64,000 nt of DNA from Kutzneria buriramensis (GCF_003387475.1 NZ_QUNO01000003.1:434001-498000); one strand, 5' to 3'. Shown: positions 16,930 to 25,202, counted from the first letter of the stretch. Notes: generated by a model from the sequence alone, not told the origin. Numbers and translations: made by a program.

Positions 16930-17043
16930 CGCCTTCAGCCCAGGACTTGACCGGCCGACTAGCTTATGGGGAGTCGTGACGTACCAAGCGGTAACTCCGC
17001 TCGGCGCACTGTCGGCTCAATCCTGGGGTGCAAGGGAGGATCG

Positions 17044-17394
17044 GTGGTTCGCGCGTTGGTGGCGTCGTCGGCCGTCGCGGTCGGCGCGTCGGCGCTCGTC
17101 GGATGTTTACTCGGCGCCTACCTGCACGAGCTGGATGCCAAGGCGGACCCGGCGCCGACCGTCGTGTCGTCCGTGCCGGCCACGGTGAGCACCCAGGTGT
17201 CCACCGTGGTCGTCACGGTCACGCCGACCACCACGACCACGACGACCACGACGGCGCCGGTGGACACCCACCAGAACACGCCGACCAAGAACCCGCCGCC
17301 GACCACGAAGACCACCGTGCCGCCGCCGCGGACGACCACGGCGCCGCCGCCGGCGACCACCACCACGACGTGCCTGATCTTCTGCACCCACTGA
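17044..17394 (+). CDS. Membrane-anchored Thr/Pro-rich surface protein
   Basis: 116 residues. A single N-terminal hydrophobic helix (VRALVASSAVAVGASALVGC) acts as a signal anchor, followed by a long Thr/Pro/Val tract with runs of consecutive Thr, ending in CLIFCTH with a CxxxC pair. Such low-complexity tails span the cell wall. The GTG at 17044 is chosen because GGGAGG lies just before it (short 4-nt spacing) and the TM helix begins at once; an ATG at 16966 would add 26 residues. Function unknown. Confidence 0.5.
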   Translation: MVRALVASSAVAVGASALVGCLLGAYLHELDAKADPAPTVVSSVPATVSTQVSTVVVTVTPTTTTTTTTTAPVDTHQNTPTKNPPPTTKTTVPPPRTTTAPPPATTTTTCLIFCTH

Positions 17395-17446
17395 GGTCTC
17401 ACGCCACCGAAACCGGTCGGAAACAGCGCGCGGGCAGGGTGGGGTC

Positions 17447-18526
17447 ATGGCCACTTCCACATGGCGACTGCGAGTGCGGCTGGTCGACAGCCCGGGCGTG
17501 CTGGCCCGGTTGACGGTCCGGCTGGCCGACCAGAACTGCAACGTGCTGGCGCTTTCCGTGCTGCCCGTGCCCGACGGCGTGGTCGACGAGCTCGTCGTCG
17601 CCGCTCCTGACCGCTTGCAGCCGGCGGACATCGTGTCGCTGGTGCACGGCGAGGGCGCCCGGGACGTGTCCATCGCCCCCGCCGAGATGCACGACCTCGT
17701 CGACGACCGGGCGGCCGCGCTGCGGGCCGCCGGCCGGGTGCTGGCCGATCCCGCCGAGCTGGCGTCGGCGCTGCGGTCCGTGCTGGGCGCGGATTCCGTC
17801 TCTCCGGTGACATCCGGCCCGGAAATGGCCGGCTGGGGTGTGTCGGCGCTCGACCCTCACCAGTTCGTGGTCAGCTTTCCGGGTGGCGGCGCCCTTCTCG
17901 TACGCCGAGAGTGGGCACCCTTCACCGACTCCGAGCTGGCCCGGGCGTTCGCGCTGCTGGAGGTGCTCCGTACGGCCGGTGTGCCGACGCCCAGGGCCGT
18001 CGTCACGTCCGACGGCGCCGGGCTCGTGCTGCGGCTCGGGCAGCCGTCCGACGCCGACGCAGTCGCCGCCCTGCACCAGCGCTGCTCGATGCGGACCCTG
18101 TTCGCCCGCTACCACGCCGGCGTGCGGACCGTGCCGCGTCGATGGCTGCACCGGTTGCTCAGCCCGCCACGAGGTACCACCTTCGTGGCGTTGGCCGGCC
18201 GCGAGGTCATCGCAATCGGGCAGCTGATCGGCACCACCACTCCCCGCGTCGCCGAGGTATCCCTGCTCGTCGAGGACGCCTGGCAGCGCCGTGGCGTCGG
18301 CGCCGCGCTGCTGACGCACCTGGCCGCCGTGGCACGCGGAGGAGACTTCGACGAGCTCGTGGGCTGGTGCCTGCCGGCCGAGGACGCGCTCGTCCGAACG
18401 GCCGCCCGGGCCGGCCTCGCTTCGCGACAGCGGGTGGAGGACGGGTTGCTCAGGGTGGCGGTGACACTCCGCAGAACCGGTTCAGTAACCCGTGTGAGCG
18501 CTTCCACGGACCCCTTCTCGCGTTAA
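17447..18526 (+). CDS. ACT domain-GNAT acetyltransferase fusion
   Basis: 359 residues. Residues about 7-75 form an ACT-like fold (RLRVRLVDSPGVLARLTVRLADQNCNVLALS in part), which normally binds amino acids. Residues about 185-345 are a GNAT domain with the acetyl-CoA loop VEDAWQRRGVGAALLTHL. The middle (about 80-180) is unassigned. The architecture suggests an acetyltransferase, possibly acting on a protein or amino acid and allosterically controlled by an amino acid; this is inference. Its last codons contain a LacI-type operator that probably serves the next gene. Confidence 0.8.
   Translation: MATSTWRLRVRLVDSPGVLARLTVRLADQNCNVLALSVLPVPDGVVDELVVAAPDRLQPADIVSLVHGEGARDVSIAPAEMHDLVDDRAAALRAAGRVLADPAELASALRSVLGADSVSPVTSGPEMAGWGVSALDPHQFVVSFPGGGALLVRREWAPFTDSELARAFALLEVLRTAGVPTPRAVVTSDGAGLVLRLGQPSDADAVAALHQRCSMRTLFARYHAGVRTVPRRWLHRLLSPPRGTTFVALAGREVIAIGQLIGTTTPRVAEVSLLVEDAWQRRGVGAALLTHLAAVARGGDFDELVGWCLPAEDALVRTAARAGLASRQRVEDGLLRVAVTLRRTGSVTRVSASTDPFSR
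18494..18507. promoter_or_regulatory. LacI-type operator upstream of lacI-family gene
   Basis: GTGAGCGCTTCCAC is a near-palindrome centred on AGCGCT, the usual core for LacI/BglR-type regulators, about 70 nt before the GTG of the LacI gene and inside the end of the GNAT gene. The same core occurs twice before the GH1 gene. A small hairpin (AGCCGCCA/TGGCGGCT, 18540-18560) lies between the site and the start. Confidence 0.6.
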
Positions 18527-18574
18527 GCTTCTTGACGAAAGCCGCCAGTCTGTGGCGGCTCGTGAGGAGCAGAC

Positions 18575-19603
18575 GTGGTCGTGCACCGCCCCAACTCCCG
18601 TCCCACCTTGGAGGATGTGGCGGCCAAGGCCGGCGTGTCCAGGGCGACCGCGTCCCGGGTGCTCAACGGCTCGCCCAAGGTGAGCCCCTCGGCCCTGGAG
18701 TCGGTCAACTCCGCCGTGCTGGAGCTGGGCTACCAGCCCAACCAGGCCGCCCGGACCCTCGTCACGCGGCGGACCGGCGCGGTGGCCGTGCTCATCTCCG
18801 AGCCCCAGCCCAAGATCTTCAACGACCCGCACTTCGCCGGCCTGGTCAAGTACGCCGCGATGACGCTCGGCGCGCGGGACTCCCAGATGGTCCTCGTCCT
18901 CGTGCACACCCCCGAGGACCAGCTGCGGGCCCAGCGGTTCCTCGCCGGCGGGCACGTCGACGGCGCCCTGCTGTTCACGCCGCACCAGGACGACCCCCTG
19001 CCCACCTCCGTCCGCAAGCTCTCCCTGCCCGTCGTGTTCGGCGGCCGGCCGTGGGGGTCCCTGCGGGGTCTGCACACCGTCGACAACGACAACGAGAACG
19101 GCGCCGCCATGGCCACCCGGTACCTGGCCGAGCGCGGCTGCCGGCAGATCGTCAGCGTCACCGGTCCCGTCGACGAGCTCGCCGCCACCGATCGCCTCGC
19201 CGGCTTCCGCGCCGCCACCGGCGCCGACGACCGCCGGCTCGCCGAGATCACCGAGTGCGGGTTCTTCAACCGCGAGGGCGGGGAGCGGGCCATGACCGCC
19301 CTGCTCTCGCGGGTTCCCGACCTCGACGGCGTCTTCGCCGCCAACGACCTCATGGCCGCCGGCGCGATGGCCGCGCTGCGGGCCGCCGGAAAGCGTGTTC
19401 CACAGGACGTCGCCGTGGTCGGTTTCGACGACGACGAGTCCGTGGCCCCGCACACCGACCCGCCGCTGACCTCCGTCCGTCAGGACATCGGCCGTCAGGT
19501 GCAGGCCATGGTCGACCGCCTGGACTCCCTCATCCGCGGCGAGGAGCCCCGCCACCGTCACCAGATGCTCCCCGTGGAACTGGTGCACCGCCAGTCGGCC
19601 TGA
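18575..19603 (+). CDS. LacI family transcriptional regulator
   Basis: 342 residues. N-terminal HTH and hinge (about 10-65): PTLEDVAAKAGVSRATASRVL and YQPNQAARTLVTRRTGA. The C-terminal part is a periplasmic-binding-protein-like effector domain with DGVFAANDLMAAGAM and VAVVGFDDDESVAPHTDPPLTSV. The GTG at 18575 has GAGGAG upstream. It converges with a GH1 gene whose promoter carries two matching operators; it most likely represses that gene and itself, with a sugar as inducer. Confidence 0.92.
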   Translation: MVVHRPNSRPTLEDVAAKAGVSRATASRVLNGSPKVSPSALESVNSAVLELGYQPNQAARTLVTRRTGAVAVLISEPQPKIFNDPHFAGLVKYAAMTLGARDSQMVLVLVHTPEDQLRAQRFLAGGHVDGALLFTPHQDDPLPTSVRKLSLPVVFGGRPWGSLRGLHTVDNDNENGAAMATRYLAERGCRQIVSVTGPVDELAATDRLAGFRAATGADDRRLAEITECGFFNREGGERAMTALLSRVPDLDGVFAANDLMAAGAMAALRAAGKRVPQDVAVVGFDDDESVAPHTDPPLTSVRQDIGRQVQAMVDRLDSLIRGEEPRHRHQMLPVELVHRQSA

Positions 19604-19607
19604 CTCG

Positions 19608-19660
19608 GGCGTGTGCCTCAGACCTGCATTCGGTGTGCCTGTGAGCGCGACTCGCGGGGG
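19608..19660 (+). repeat. Dispersed 50-nt intergenic repeat, copy 1
   Basis: Contains AGACCTGCATTCGGTGTG followed by GAGCGCGACTCGCGGGGGTT. The same unit occurs twice, as an inverted pair, at 37431-37540. In this copy the GGGGGT end abuts the stop codon of the GH1 gene at 19661, exactly as the copy at 37490-37540 abuts the SARP stop at 37541. Confidence 0.7.
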
Positions 19661-20593
19661 TTAGACGGCGACTGCGGCGGGGTGGCGGGCGGTCTGCTCG
19701 GTGACCATGAGCGGGAGCTCGGGGTAGTCGATGGACAGCCGGAGCATGAGGTCGGCGAAGGACTCGCCGAGCGGCTCGCCGTAGGAGGGGGCCAGGAGGC
19801 GGACGCCGCGAAGGCCGGGGTGGGCGCCGCCGGTGACCGAAGCGGGGTCGTCGGCGGGGGCGACGCGGGTGGGGCCGTAGTAGGTGACGCCGTACCAGTT
19901 GACGGGTTCGGCGATCAGGGAGAGGTCGCCCGGCAGGACGACGTCCTGCCAGCGGCCGAGCCACGCGGTGTCGGCGACGACGTCGGCGGGATAGCCGCGG
20001 CCGAAGAGGGGGTCGAGGAAGAAGCGGTTGCGCAGGCCGTCGACCTTGCGGAAGACGGTGGCGTGCGGCTGGTCGTCGCGGTCGACGACCACGGTCGTCA
20101 GGTTGAGGACGATGGAGACCTCGTGCTCGGGCGACTGCTCGCGGATCGCGGACACGGCGAGGCCGTGCCCGAGCAGCAGGTGGTGCGCCGACCGCAGCGC
20201 GGCGACGGGGTCGTGCGCGTAGCCGAGGAACGCCGCGCGCGACGGCTCGTCGAGAGTGGTCCACAGCCGCACACGGTCGCCCAGCGCGCCGTGCACGGCC
20301 GTGGTGTATTCGGCGAACCGGAGGGCCGTCTCACGGTTCGTCCAGCCGCCGGCCTCGTCCAGCGACTGCGGCAGGTCCCACTGGTAGAGGGTGGCGATCG
20401 GGGTGACGCCCTTGTCCAGCAGGCGGTCCACGAGCCGGTCGTAGAAGGCCAGGCACGCCCGCGGCGCTGCGCCGCGTCCCTCTGGCTGCACACCCGCCCA
20501 GGCCACCGGGAACCGGTAGGCCGGCCGGCCGAAGCCGGCGAAGGTGTCCCAGCAGCCGTCGGCGGTGGCGGCGACCGTCCGGCTTCTGCCCAT
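19661..20593 (-). CDS. Shortened glycoside hydrolase family 1 protein (beta-glucosidase-like)
   Basis: 310 residues, against about 450-480 for normal GH1. Recognisable: YRFPVAWAGVQPEGRG, VTPIATLYQWDLPQSLDEAGGW, TTLDEPSRAAFLGY (acid/base Glu116, usual NEP altered to DEP), NWYGVTYYGPTR, and LPLMVTEQT (nucleophile Glu299, usual TENG altered to TEQT). Missing: most of the first barrel strand region between WDTFAG and YRF, and everything after the nucleophile, including the Trp-rich aglycone loop. The TIM barrel would be incomplete, so this is probably inactive or on its way to a pseudogene. GAGGAGG 8 nt before the ATG and two LacI operators upstream show the expression signals are intact. Confidence 0.75.
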   Translation of the reverse strand: MGRSRTVAATADGCWDTFAGFGRPAYRFPVAWAGVQPEGRGAAPRACLAFYDRLVDRLLDKGVTPIATLYQWDLPQSLDEAGGWTNRETALRFAEYTTAVHGALGDRVRLWTTLDEPSRAAFLGYAHDPVAALRSAHHLLLGHGLAVSAIREQSPEHEVSIVLNLTTVVVDRDDQPHATVFRKVDGLRNRFFLDPLFGRGYPADVVADTAWLGRWQDVVLPGDLSLIAEPVNWYGVTYYGPTRVAPADDPASVTGGAHPGLRGVRLLAPSYGEPLGESFADLMLRLSIDYPELPLMVTEQTARHPAAVAV

Positions 20594-20619
20594 CGTCCGT
20601 CCTCCTCGACGCGCGCGTG

Positions 20620-20662
20620 GGTGAGAGCGCTCTCACCTTGACCGTGACAGCGCTCACTGTCA
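20620..20662. promoter_or_regulatory. Two LacI-type operators upstream of the GH1 gene
   Basis: GGTGAGAGCGCTCTCACC (20620-20637) is a perfect 18-bp palindrome. GTGACAGCGCTCAC (20644-20657) is an imperfect one with the same AGCGCT core, embedded in TGACAG-N6-CTGTCA (20645-20662). The sites are 27-69 nt upstream of the GH1 start and also upstream of the divergent mgtA leader. They match the site before the LacI gene at 18494-18507. Confidence 0.8.
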
Positions 20663-20738
20663 AGGCGTTGACAAGAATCGCGGCCAGTCGCAGCCGTGCC
20701 GCTACCCTGACCGAGGGTGACGAGAGGAGGTGGTCGCG

Positions 20739-20795
20739 GTGAGTACCGACGGAAGTAGTCGCAGCTCCGCGGCCGCCCGGTACCTGTCTGCCTGA
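20739..20795 (+). CDS. 18-residue leader peptide ORF upstream of mgtA
   Basis: GTG at 20739 is preceded by a perfect AGGAGG (20725-20730) with an 8-nt spacing, stronger than the ribosome site of mgtA itself. The frame encodes MSTDGSSRSSAAARYLSA and stops at TGA 20793-20795, 44 nt before mgtA. Its 3' half can pair with the sequence just after its stop. Position, size and signal fit a regulatory leader peptide of the mgtL type, though no sequence similarity to enterobacterial MgtL is visible. Confidence 0.6.
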   Translation: MSTDGSSRSSAAARYLSA

Positions 20796-20822
20796 CCAGT
20801 GCCGCGTGGCCATCGCCCACGC
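20768..20822 (+). promoter_or_regulatory. Mutually exclusive RNA pairings in the mgtA leader
   Basis: CGCGGC inside the leader ORF (20768-20773) is complementary to GCCGCG just after its stop (20801-20806). GCGTGG (20804-20809) is also complementary to CCACGC (20817-20822), and the two pairings share bases 20804-20806. Ribosome position on the leader ORF could switch between them, affecting access to the weak mgtA ribosome site (GGGAG, about 20828-20832). No U-run is evident, so translational or Rho-type control is likelier than intrinsic attenuation. Confidence 0.35.
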
Positions 20823-20839
20823 CCACTGGGAGTCTTGTC

Positions 20840-23233
20840 ATGACCAGGACGACGCACGCCGTCGCCGCGACGCTCACCGAACTCGCGTCGATGGACGCCG
20901 GCACGCTGATCCGCCACCTCGGCGCGAGCCCGGCCGGCCTGACCAGCCTCGAACGCGACGCCCGGCTGTCCCGCCACGGCCGCAACCGCATCGCCGGGGC
21001 GGACGGCCCGCGCTGGACCGGCCGCCTGCTGCGCTGCGTGCGCAGCCCCTTCGTCGGCCTGCTGCTGGGCCTGGACCTGGTGCTGGCGCTGACCGCCAAC
21101 ATCGCCGGCGCGGTCACCGTCGGCGTGATGGTGCTGGTCGGCGTGCTGCTCCGGTGCTGGCAGGAACACCGCTCCGACCAGGCCGCCAAACGTTTGCGGG
21201 CCCTCGTCGCGACCACCGCCACCGTGGCCCGGCGCGGCAGCCGCTCGCCGCGACGGTTCGCCGGCCCGCCCGGGACGGTCACCACCGAACTGCCGGTGGA
21301 GCTGCTGGTGCCCGGCGACGTCGTGCACCTCAAGGCGGGCGACCTGGTGCCGGCCGACTGCCGGCTGCTCACCGCCAACAACCTGGTCGTCGAGCAGGCG
21401 ACGCTGTCCGGCGAGTCGCTGCCGGTGCGCAAGACGGTGACGACGGACCACATCGCCGGCAACGTGCTCGACTCGCCGGTGTTCTGCTTCCTCGGCTCCA
21501 CGGTGGTCGGCGGCTCGGCGACGGCGGTGGTGGTCGGCACCGGCGCCGAGACCTACCTGGGCGCCATCGCCGAGCGGCTGACCCAGCCGGACCGCGACGC
21601 CGACGCCGGCATGCGGTCGGTGAGCTGGACCCTGATCCGGTTCACACTGGTGTTGGCGCCGATCGTGCTGGCGGTCAGCGGCCTCACCCACGGCGACTGG
21701 GCCGAGGCGGCGCTGTTCGCGGTCTCGGTCGCCGTCGGCCTGACGCCGGAGATGCTGCCGGTGATCGTCACGACCAACCTCGCCAAGGGCGCCGTCGAGC
21801 TGTCCGAGCGGCAGGTGATCGTGAAGCGGCTGCGGGCCGTGCACGAATTCGGCCAGCTGGACGTGCTGTGCGTGGACAAGACCGGCACGCTCACCGACGA
21901 CCGGATCACACTCGAGCACACCGACGACCGGACGCTGGAGCTCGCCTACCTCAACTCCGCGTTGCAGACGGGCCTGCGCAACCCCTTCGACCGGGCGGTG
22001 ATCGACGCCGTGGAGCCGGACCACCGGCTCATCCTCGAGGCGGGCTGGCGGCTGGTCGACGAGCTGCCCTTCGACCACGAGCGCCGCCGGATGTCGGTGA
22101 TCGTCCGAGACACCGAGGGTCGGCACCTGCTCGTCACCAAGGGCGCCGTCGACCACGCACAAGCCGAGCACGGCACGAGGGTGCTGGGCCTGTGGTGCAA
22201 GGAGATCGAGCCCCGCGAGATCTACCAGCTCGCCGACGAGGACGGCGCCGAGCTGGTCGGCCACCTGTTCTTCCGGGACCCGCCGAAGGAGTCCGCCGCG
22301 ACGGCGATCCAGCAGCTGACCGAGCTGGGCGTCCGCATCGTCGTCGTCACCGGCGACAACGAGCGCGTCGCCCGCAAGGTCTGCCGCGACATCGGCATCC
22401 CGGACGCCACCGTGCACGCGCGGGCGACGCCGCCCCGCAAGGCGGAGATCGTCCGCGAGTTGAAGGAAGCCGGCCACACCGTCGGCTTCCTCGGCGACGG
22501 CGTGAACGACGCCCTCGCGCTGCGCGAGGCCGACCTGGCGATCTCCGTCGGCGGCGCGGTGCCGGTCGCGCGGGACATCGCCGAGGTGATCCTGCTGCAC
22601 AAGGACCTCACCGTGCTGGCCCAGGGCGTCCTTGCCGGCCGGCGCACCTTCGCCAACACCATGAAGTACGTGAAGCTGACCGCCAGCTCCAACTTCGGCA
22701 ACGTGCTGAGCGTGCTCGCGGCGGCCGTGTTCCTGCCGTTCCTGCCGATGCTGCCGGTGCAGCTGCTGGTCCAGAACCTGGCGTATGACGTAGCTCAACT
22801 GGCGATCCCGTGGGATGGCGTGGATCGTGAGCAGGTGAGCTCTCCTCGCAAGTGGGCCGGCGGCGACCTCGCCCGGTTCATGCTCCTGGTCGGCCCGCTC
22901 AGTTCCCTGTTCGACCTCGTCCTGTTCGCGGCGATGAGCCACTACGACCCCGCGACCTTCCAGACCGGCTGGTTCGTCGAGGGACTGCTGTCGCAGCTGC
23001 TGATCGTGCACGTCATCCGCACGCAACGGCGCTCCCGGGCCGCCCTGCCGGTGATCGTCGCGACGGCCGCGGCCGCCGCGATCGGGCTGGCGCTGCCGTT
23101 CACGGGGCTTTTCGGTCTGGTACAGCTGCCCGCCACCTACTTCCCCTGGCTGGCCGCCACACTCGTGGGCTACTGCGCGCTGGTGCAGGCCGTGAAGACC
23201 TTCTACGTACGCAAGTTCGCCACCTGGCTGTGA
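20840..23233 (+). CDS. mgtA: Magnesium-transporting P-type ATPase
   Basis: 797 residues. A P3B-type ATPase importing Mg2+ at the cytoplasmic membrane. The phosphorylation motif is DKTGT (Asp346); LSGES in the actuator domain replaces TGES; the subfamily signature GLTPEMLPVIVTTNLAKGA sits in the TM4 region; VVTGDN and GDGVNDALALREADLAISV form the P-domain hinge. The nucleotide-binding domain is shorter than in enterobacterial MgtA (about 900 aa). ATG 20840 has GGGAG at 8 nt. It is followed 9 nt later by mgtC. A short leader ORF upstream suggests post-initiation control. Confidence 0.92.
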   Translation: MTRTTHAVAATLTELASMDAGTLIRHLGASPAGLTSLERDARLSRHGRNRIAGADGPRWTGRLLRCVRSPFVGLLLGLDLVLALTANIAGAVTVGVMVLVGVLLRCWQEHRSDQAAKRLRALVATTATVARRGSRSPRRFAGPPGTVTTELPVELLVPGDVVHLKAGDLVPADCRLLTANNLVVEQATLSGESLPVRKTVTTDHIAGNVLDSPVFCFLGSTVVGGSATAVVVGTGAETYLGAIAERLTQPDRDADAGMRSVSWTLIRFTLVLAPIVLAVSGLTHGDWAEAALFAVSVAVGLTPEMLPVIVTTNLAKGAVELSERQVIVKRLRAVHEFGQLDVLCVDKTGTLTDDRITLEHTDDRTLELAYLNSALQTGLRNPFDRAVIDAVEPDHRLILEAGWRLVDELPFDHERRRMSVIVRDTEGRHLLVTKGAVDHAQAEHGTRVLGLWCKEIEPREIYQLADEDGAELVGHLFFRDPPKESAATAIQQLTELGVRIVVVTGDNERVARKVCRDIGIPDATVHARATPPRKAEIVRELKEAGHTVGFLGDGVNDALALREADLAISVGGAVPVARDIAEVILLHKDLTVLAQGVLAGRRTFANTMKYVKLTASSNFGNVLSVLAAAVFLPFLPMLPVQLLVQNLAYDVAQLAIPWDGVDREQVSSPRKWAGGDLARFMLLVGPLSSLFDLVLFAAMSHYDPATFQTGWFVEGLLSQLLIVHVIRTQRRSRAALPVIVATAAAAAIGLALPFTGLFGLVQLPATYFPWLAATLVGYCALVQAVKTFYVRKFATWL

Positions 23234-23242
23234 GGAATTCTC

Positions 23243-23977
23243 GTGAACACCCTGGAGATGTCGCTGCGCCTGCTGGCGGGCGTCGGCCTCGGCGCCGCGA
23301 TCGGCTTCGAGCGGCAGTACCGGGCCCGGATGGCCGGGCTGCGGACCAACGCGCTGGTCGCCGCGGGCGCCACGCTGTTCGTGCTGCTGTCCGGGTACGG
23401 CTTCGACGCCGTGCCCGGGCACGCCAGCGCGGACCCGACCCGGGTCGCGGCGCAGATCGTGTCCGGCATCGGCTTCCTCGGCGCCGGCGTGATCATGCGC
23501 GACGGCCTGAACGTGCGGGGCCTGAACACCGCCGCCACGCTCTGGTGCTCCGCCGCCGTCGGCGCGCTGGCCGGCGCCGGCCTGTACCAGCCGGCGGTGG
23601 CCGGCACGGTGGTGGTGCTGGTGGCCAACGTGGTGCTGCGGTGGGTCGGCCGGGCGGTGGACCGCACGCCGGCCTCCGGCGAGGAGACCACGACTTCGTA
23701 CACCTTCATGGCCGTCACCAAGGACGAGGCCGAGGCGCACATCCGCGCGCTGCTGGTGCAGTCCATGACCGGCACCTCGTTCCAGTTGCAGTCGGTGTCC
23801 AGCCGCAACAGCACGGCCGAGGGCTACGTCGAGGTGCGTGCCGACCTGCTCACGGACAGTCGCGACGACAAGCAGATGGAGTCGGCGGTGTCGCGGCTGA
23901 GCATGGAGCCACAGGTGACGAGCGTGCGCTGGACGGCGCGCGCCACCCGTAACGGTGCTTCTCGGGACGACGACTGA
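23243..23977 (+). CDS. mgtC: MgtC/SapB family membrane protein
   Basis: 244 residues. An N-terminal membrane domain of about five helices carries the MgtC signatures GLGAAIGFERQYRARMAGLRTNALVAAGA (in part) and QIVSGIGFLGAGVIMRDG. A C-terminal cytoplasmic domain of about 90 residues (from about 150) with beta-alpha-beta character resembles the ACT-like domain of MgtC proteins. MgtC inhibits the F-type ATP synthase and supports growth at low Mg2+. The GTG start has GAGGAA at 6 nt. In operon with mgtA, as in many bacteria. Confidence 0.92.
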   Translation: MNTLEMSLRLLAGVGLGAAIGFERQYRARMAGLRTNALVAAGATLFVLLSGYGFDAVPGHASADPTRVAAQIVSGIGFLGAGVIMRDGLNVRGLNTAATLWCSAAVGALAGAGLYQPAVAGTVVVLVANVVLRWVGRAVDRTPASGEETTTSYTFMAVTKDEAEAHIRALLVQSMTGTSFQLQSVSSRNSTAEGYVEVRADLLTDSRDDKQMESAVSRLSMEPQVTSVRWTARATRNGASRDDD

Positions 23978-24022
23978 CGTGGATTGGTAGGGTGCCGCGA
24001 CGGCGAGGAGCAGGGGGTACAC

Positions 24023-25198
24023 GTGGGCCTGATCGACAAGATCAAGGGCGAGTTCATCGACATCATCGAGTGGACCGACGACAGTCGGGACACCATCGTC
24101 TGGCGGTTCCCCCGCTACGACAACGAGATCAAGATGAACGCCAAGTTGACGGTGCGTGAGTCGCAGGCGGCGGTGTTCGTCAACGAGGGCCAGATCGCCG
24201 ACGCGTTCCCGCCCGGCATGTACACCCTCCAGACGCAGAACATGCCGATCCTGTCCACGCTCAAGGGCTGGAAGTACGGCTTCAACTCGCCGTTCAAGGC
24301 CGAGGTGTACTTCGTCAACACCCGGCAGTTCACCGACTTCAAGTGGGGCACGCAGAACCCGGTCATCCTGCGCGACCCGGAGTTCGGCATGGTCCGGCTG
24401 CGCGCCTTCGGCGCGTTCGCGATCCGGGTGATCGACCCGCCGGCCCTGCTGCGCGAGCTGGCCGGCACCGACCCGCAGTTCCGCACCGAGGAGGTCGGCG
24501 ACTACCTCAAGCAGATCATCGTCAGCCGGCTGGGCACCGCGCTGGCCACCGCCGGCGTGCCGATGCTCGACCTGGCCACCCAGCAGGGCACCATCGGCGA
24601 CCGGCTGGCCCCGGCGCTGAGCCAGGAGCTGGCGTCGGTCGGCATCGCGATCACCAAGTTCGTCATCGAGAACATCTCGCTGCCGCCCGAGGTCGAGGCC
24701 GCGCTGGACAAGCGCACCCAGATGGGCATCGTCGGCGACCTCAACCAGTACACCCAGTTCCAGGCCGCGAACGCGATCCAGGACGCCGCCAACAACCCCG
24801 GCGGCGCCGGCGAGGGCCTCGGCGTCGGCCTGGGCATGGCGCTGGGCCAGCGGGTCGGGCAGCAGTTCCAGCAGCCCGGCTACCAGCAGCCTGGCTACCA
24901 GCAGCCCGGTTACCAGCAGCCGCAGCAGGGCTACCCCCAGCAGGGCTACCAGCAGGCCCCGCCGCCGGCCGGCCCGCCGCCGCTGCCGCCGCAGATCCAG
25001 TGGTACGTCGGCGCGAACGGCCAGCAGCTCGGCCCGTTCGAGCCGGCCGCGCTCGCCCAGCAGGTGAGCTCCGGCGTGCTGACGCCGCAGTCCCTGGTGT
25101 GGCACCAGGGCATGGGCCAGTGGACGCCGGCCGCGCAGGTGCCGGAGCTGGCGTCGCTGTTCGGCGCCACCCCGCCGCCGCTGCCCCCGCAGGCGTGA
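24023..25198 (+). CDS. SPFH-domain protein with C-terminal GYF_2 domain
   Basis: 391 residues. Residues about 1-250 form the SPFH/YdjI-type ('virion core protein') domain: VWRFPRYDNEIKMNAKLTVRESQ, FVNEGQIADAFPPGMYTL and ITKFVIENISLPPEVEAALDKRTQMG in part. A Gln/Pro/Gly/Tyr-rich linker with tandem GYQQP repeats (about 280-310) leads to a C-terminal GYF_2-like domain (about 330-380; WYVGANGQQLGPFEPAALAQ). Such proteins form membrane-associated scaffolds. GTG at 24023 puts VGLIDKIKGEF at the N-terminus as in relatives. A TAGGGT element at about 23987 may give it its own promoter. Four nt separate it from the zinc-ribbon gene. Confidence 0.85.
   Translation: MGLIDKIKGEFIDIIEWTDDSRDTIVWRFPRYDNEIKMNAKLTVRESQAAVFVNEGQIADAFPPGMYTLQTQNMPILSTLKGWKYGFNSPFKAEVYFVNTRQFTDFKWGTQNPVILRDPEFGMVRLRAFGAFAIRVIDPPALLRELAGTDPQFRTEEVGDYLKQIIVSRLGTALATAGVPMLDLATQQGTIGDRLAPALSQELASVGIAITKFVIENISLPPEVEAALDKRTQMGIVGDLNQYTQFQAANAIQDAANNPGGAGEGLGVGLGMALGQRVGQQFQQPGYQQPGYQQPGYQQPQQGYPQQGYQQAPPPAGPPPLPPQIQWYVGANGQQLGPFEPAALAQQVSSGVLTPQSLVWHQGMGQWTPAAQVPELASLFGATPPPLPPQA
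24869..24922 (+). repeat. 15-nt tandem repeat encoding GYQQP units
   Basis: Three and a half copies of a 15-nt unit (CAGCAGCCCGGCTAC with synonymous changes) encode a QQPGY repeat in the linker of the SPFH protein. The unit is in frame, so copy number could change linker length without disrupting the gene. Confidence 0.8.
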
Positions 25199-25202
25199 CC
25201 CG

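Noticed and set aside
17220-17390. Triplet-rich Thr/Pro tract as a DNA microsatellite
   Set aside because: Codons for Thr and Pro vary (ACC, ACG, CCG, CCC), so it is low-complexity protein coding rather than a tandem DNA repeat.
20594-20839. An M-box (Mg2+) riboswitch before mgtA
   Set aside because: I could not find the conserved M-box core or a terminator with U-run; the short ORF with paired hairpins fits better. A covariance-model scan would be decisive.
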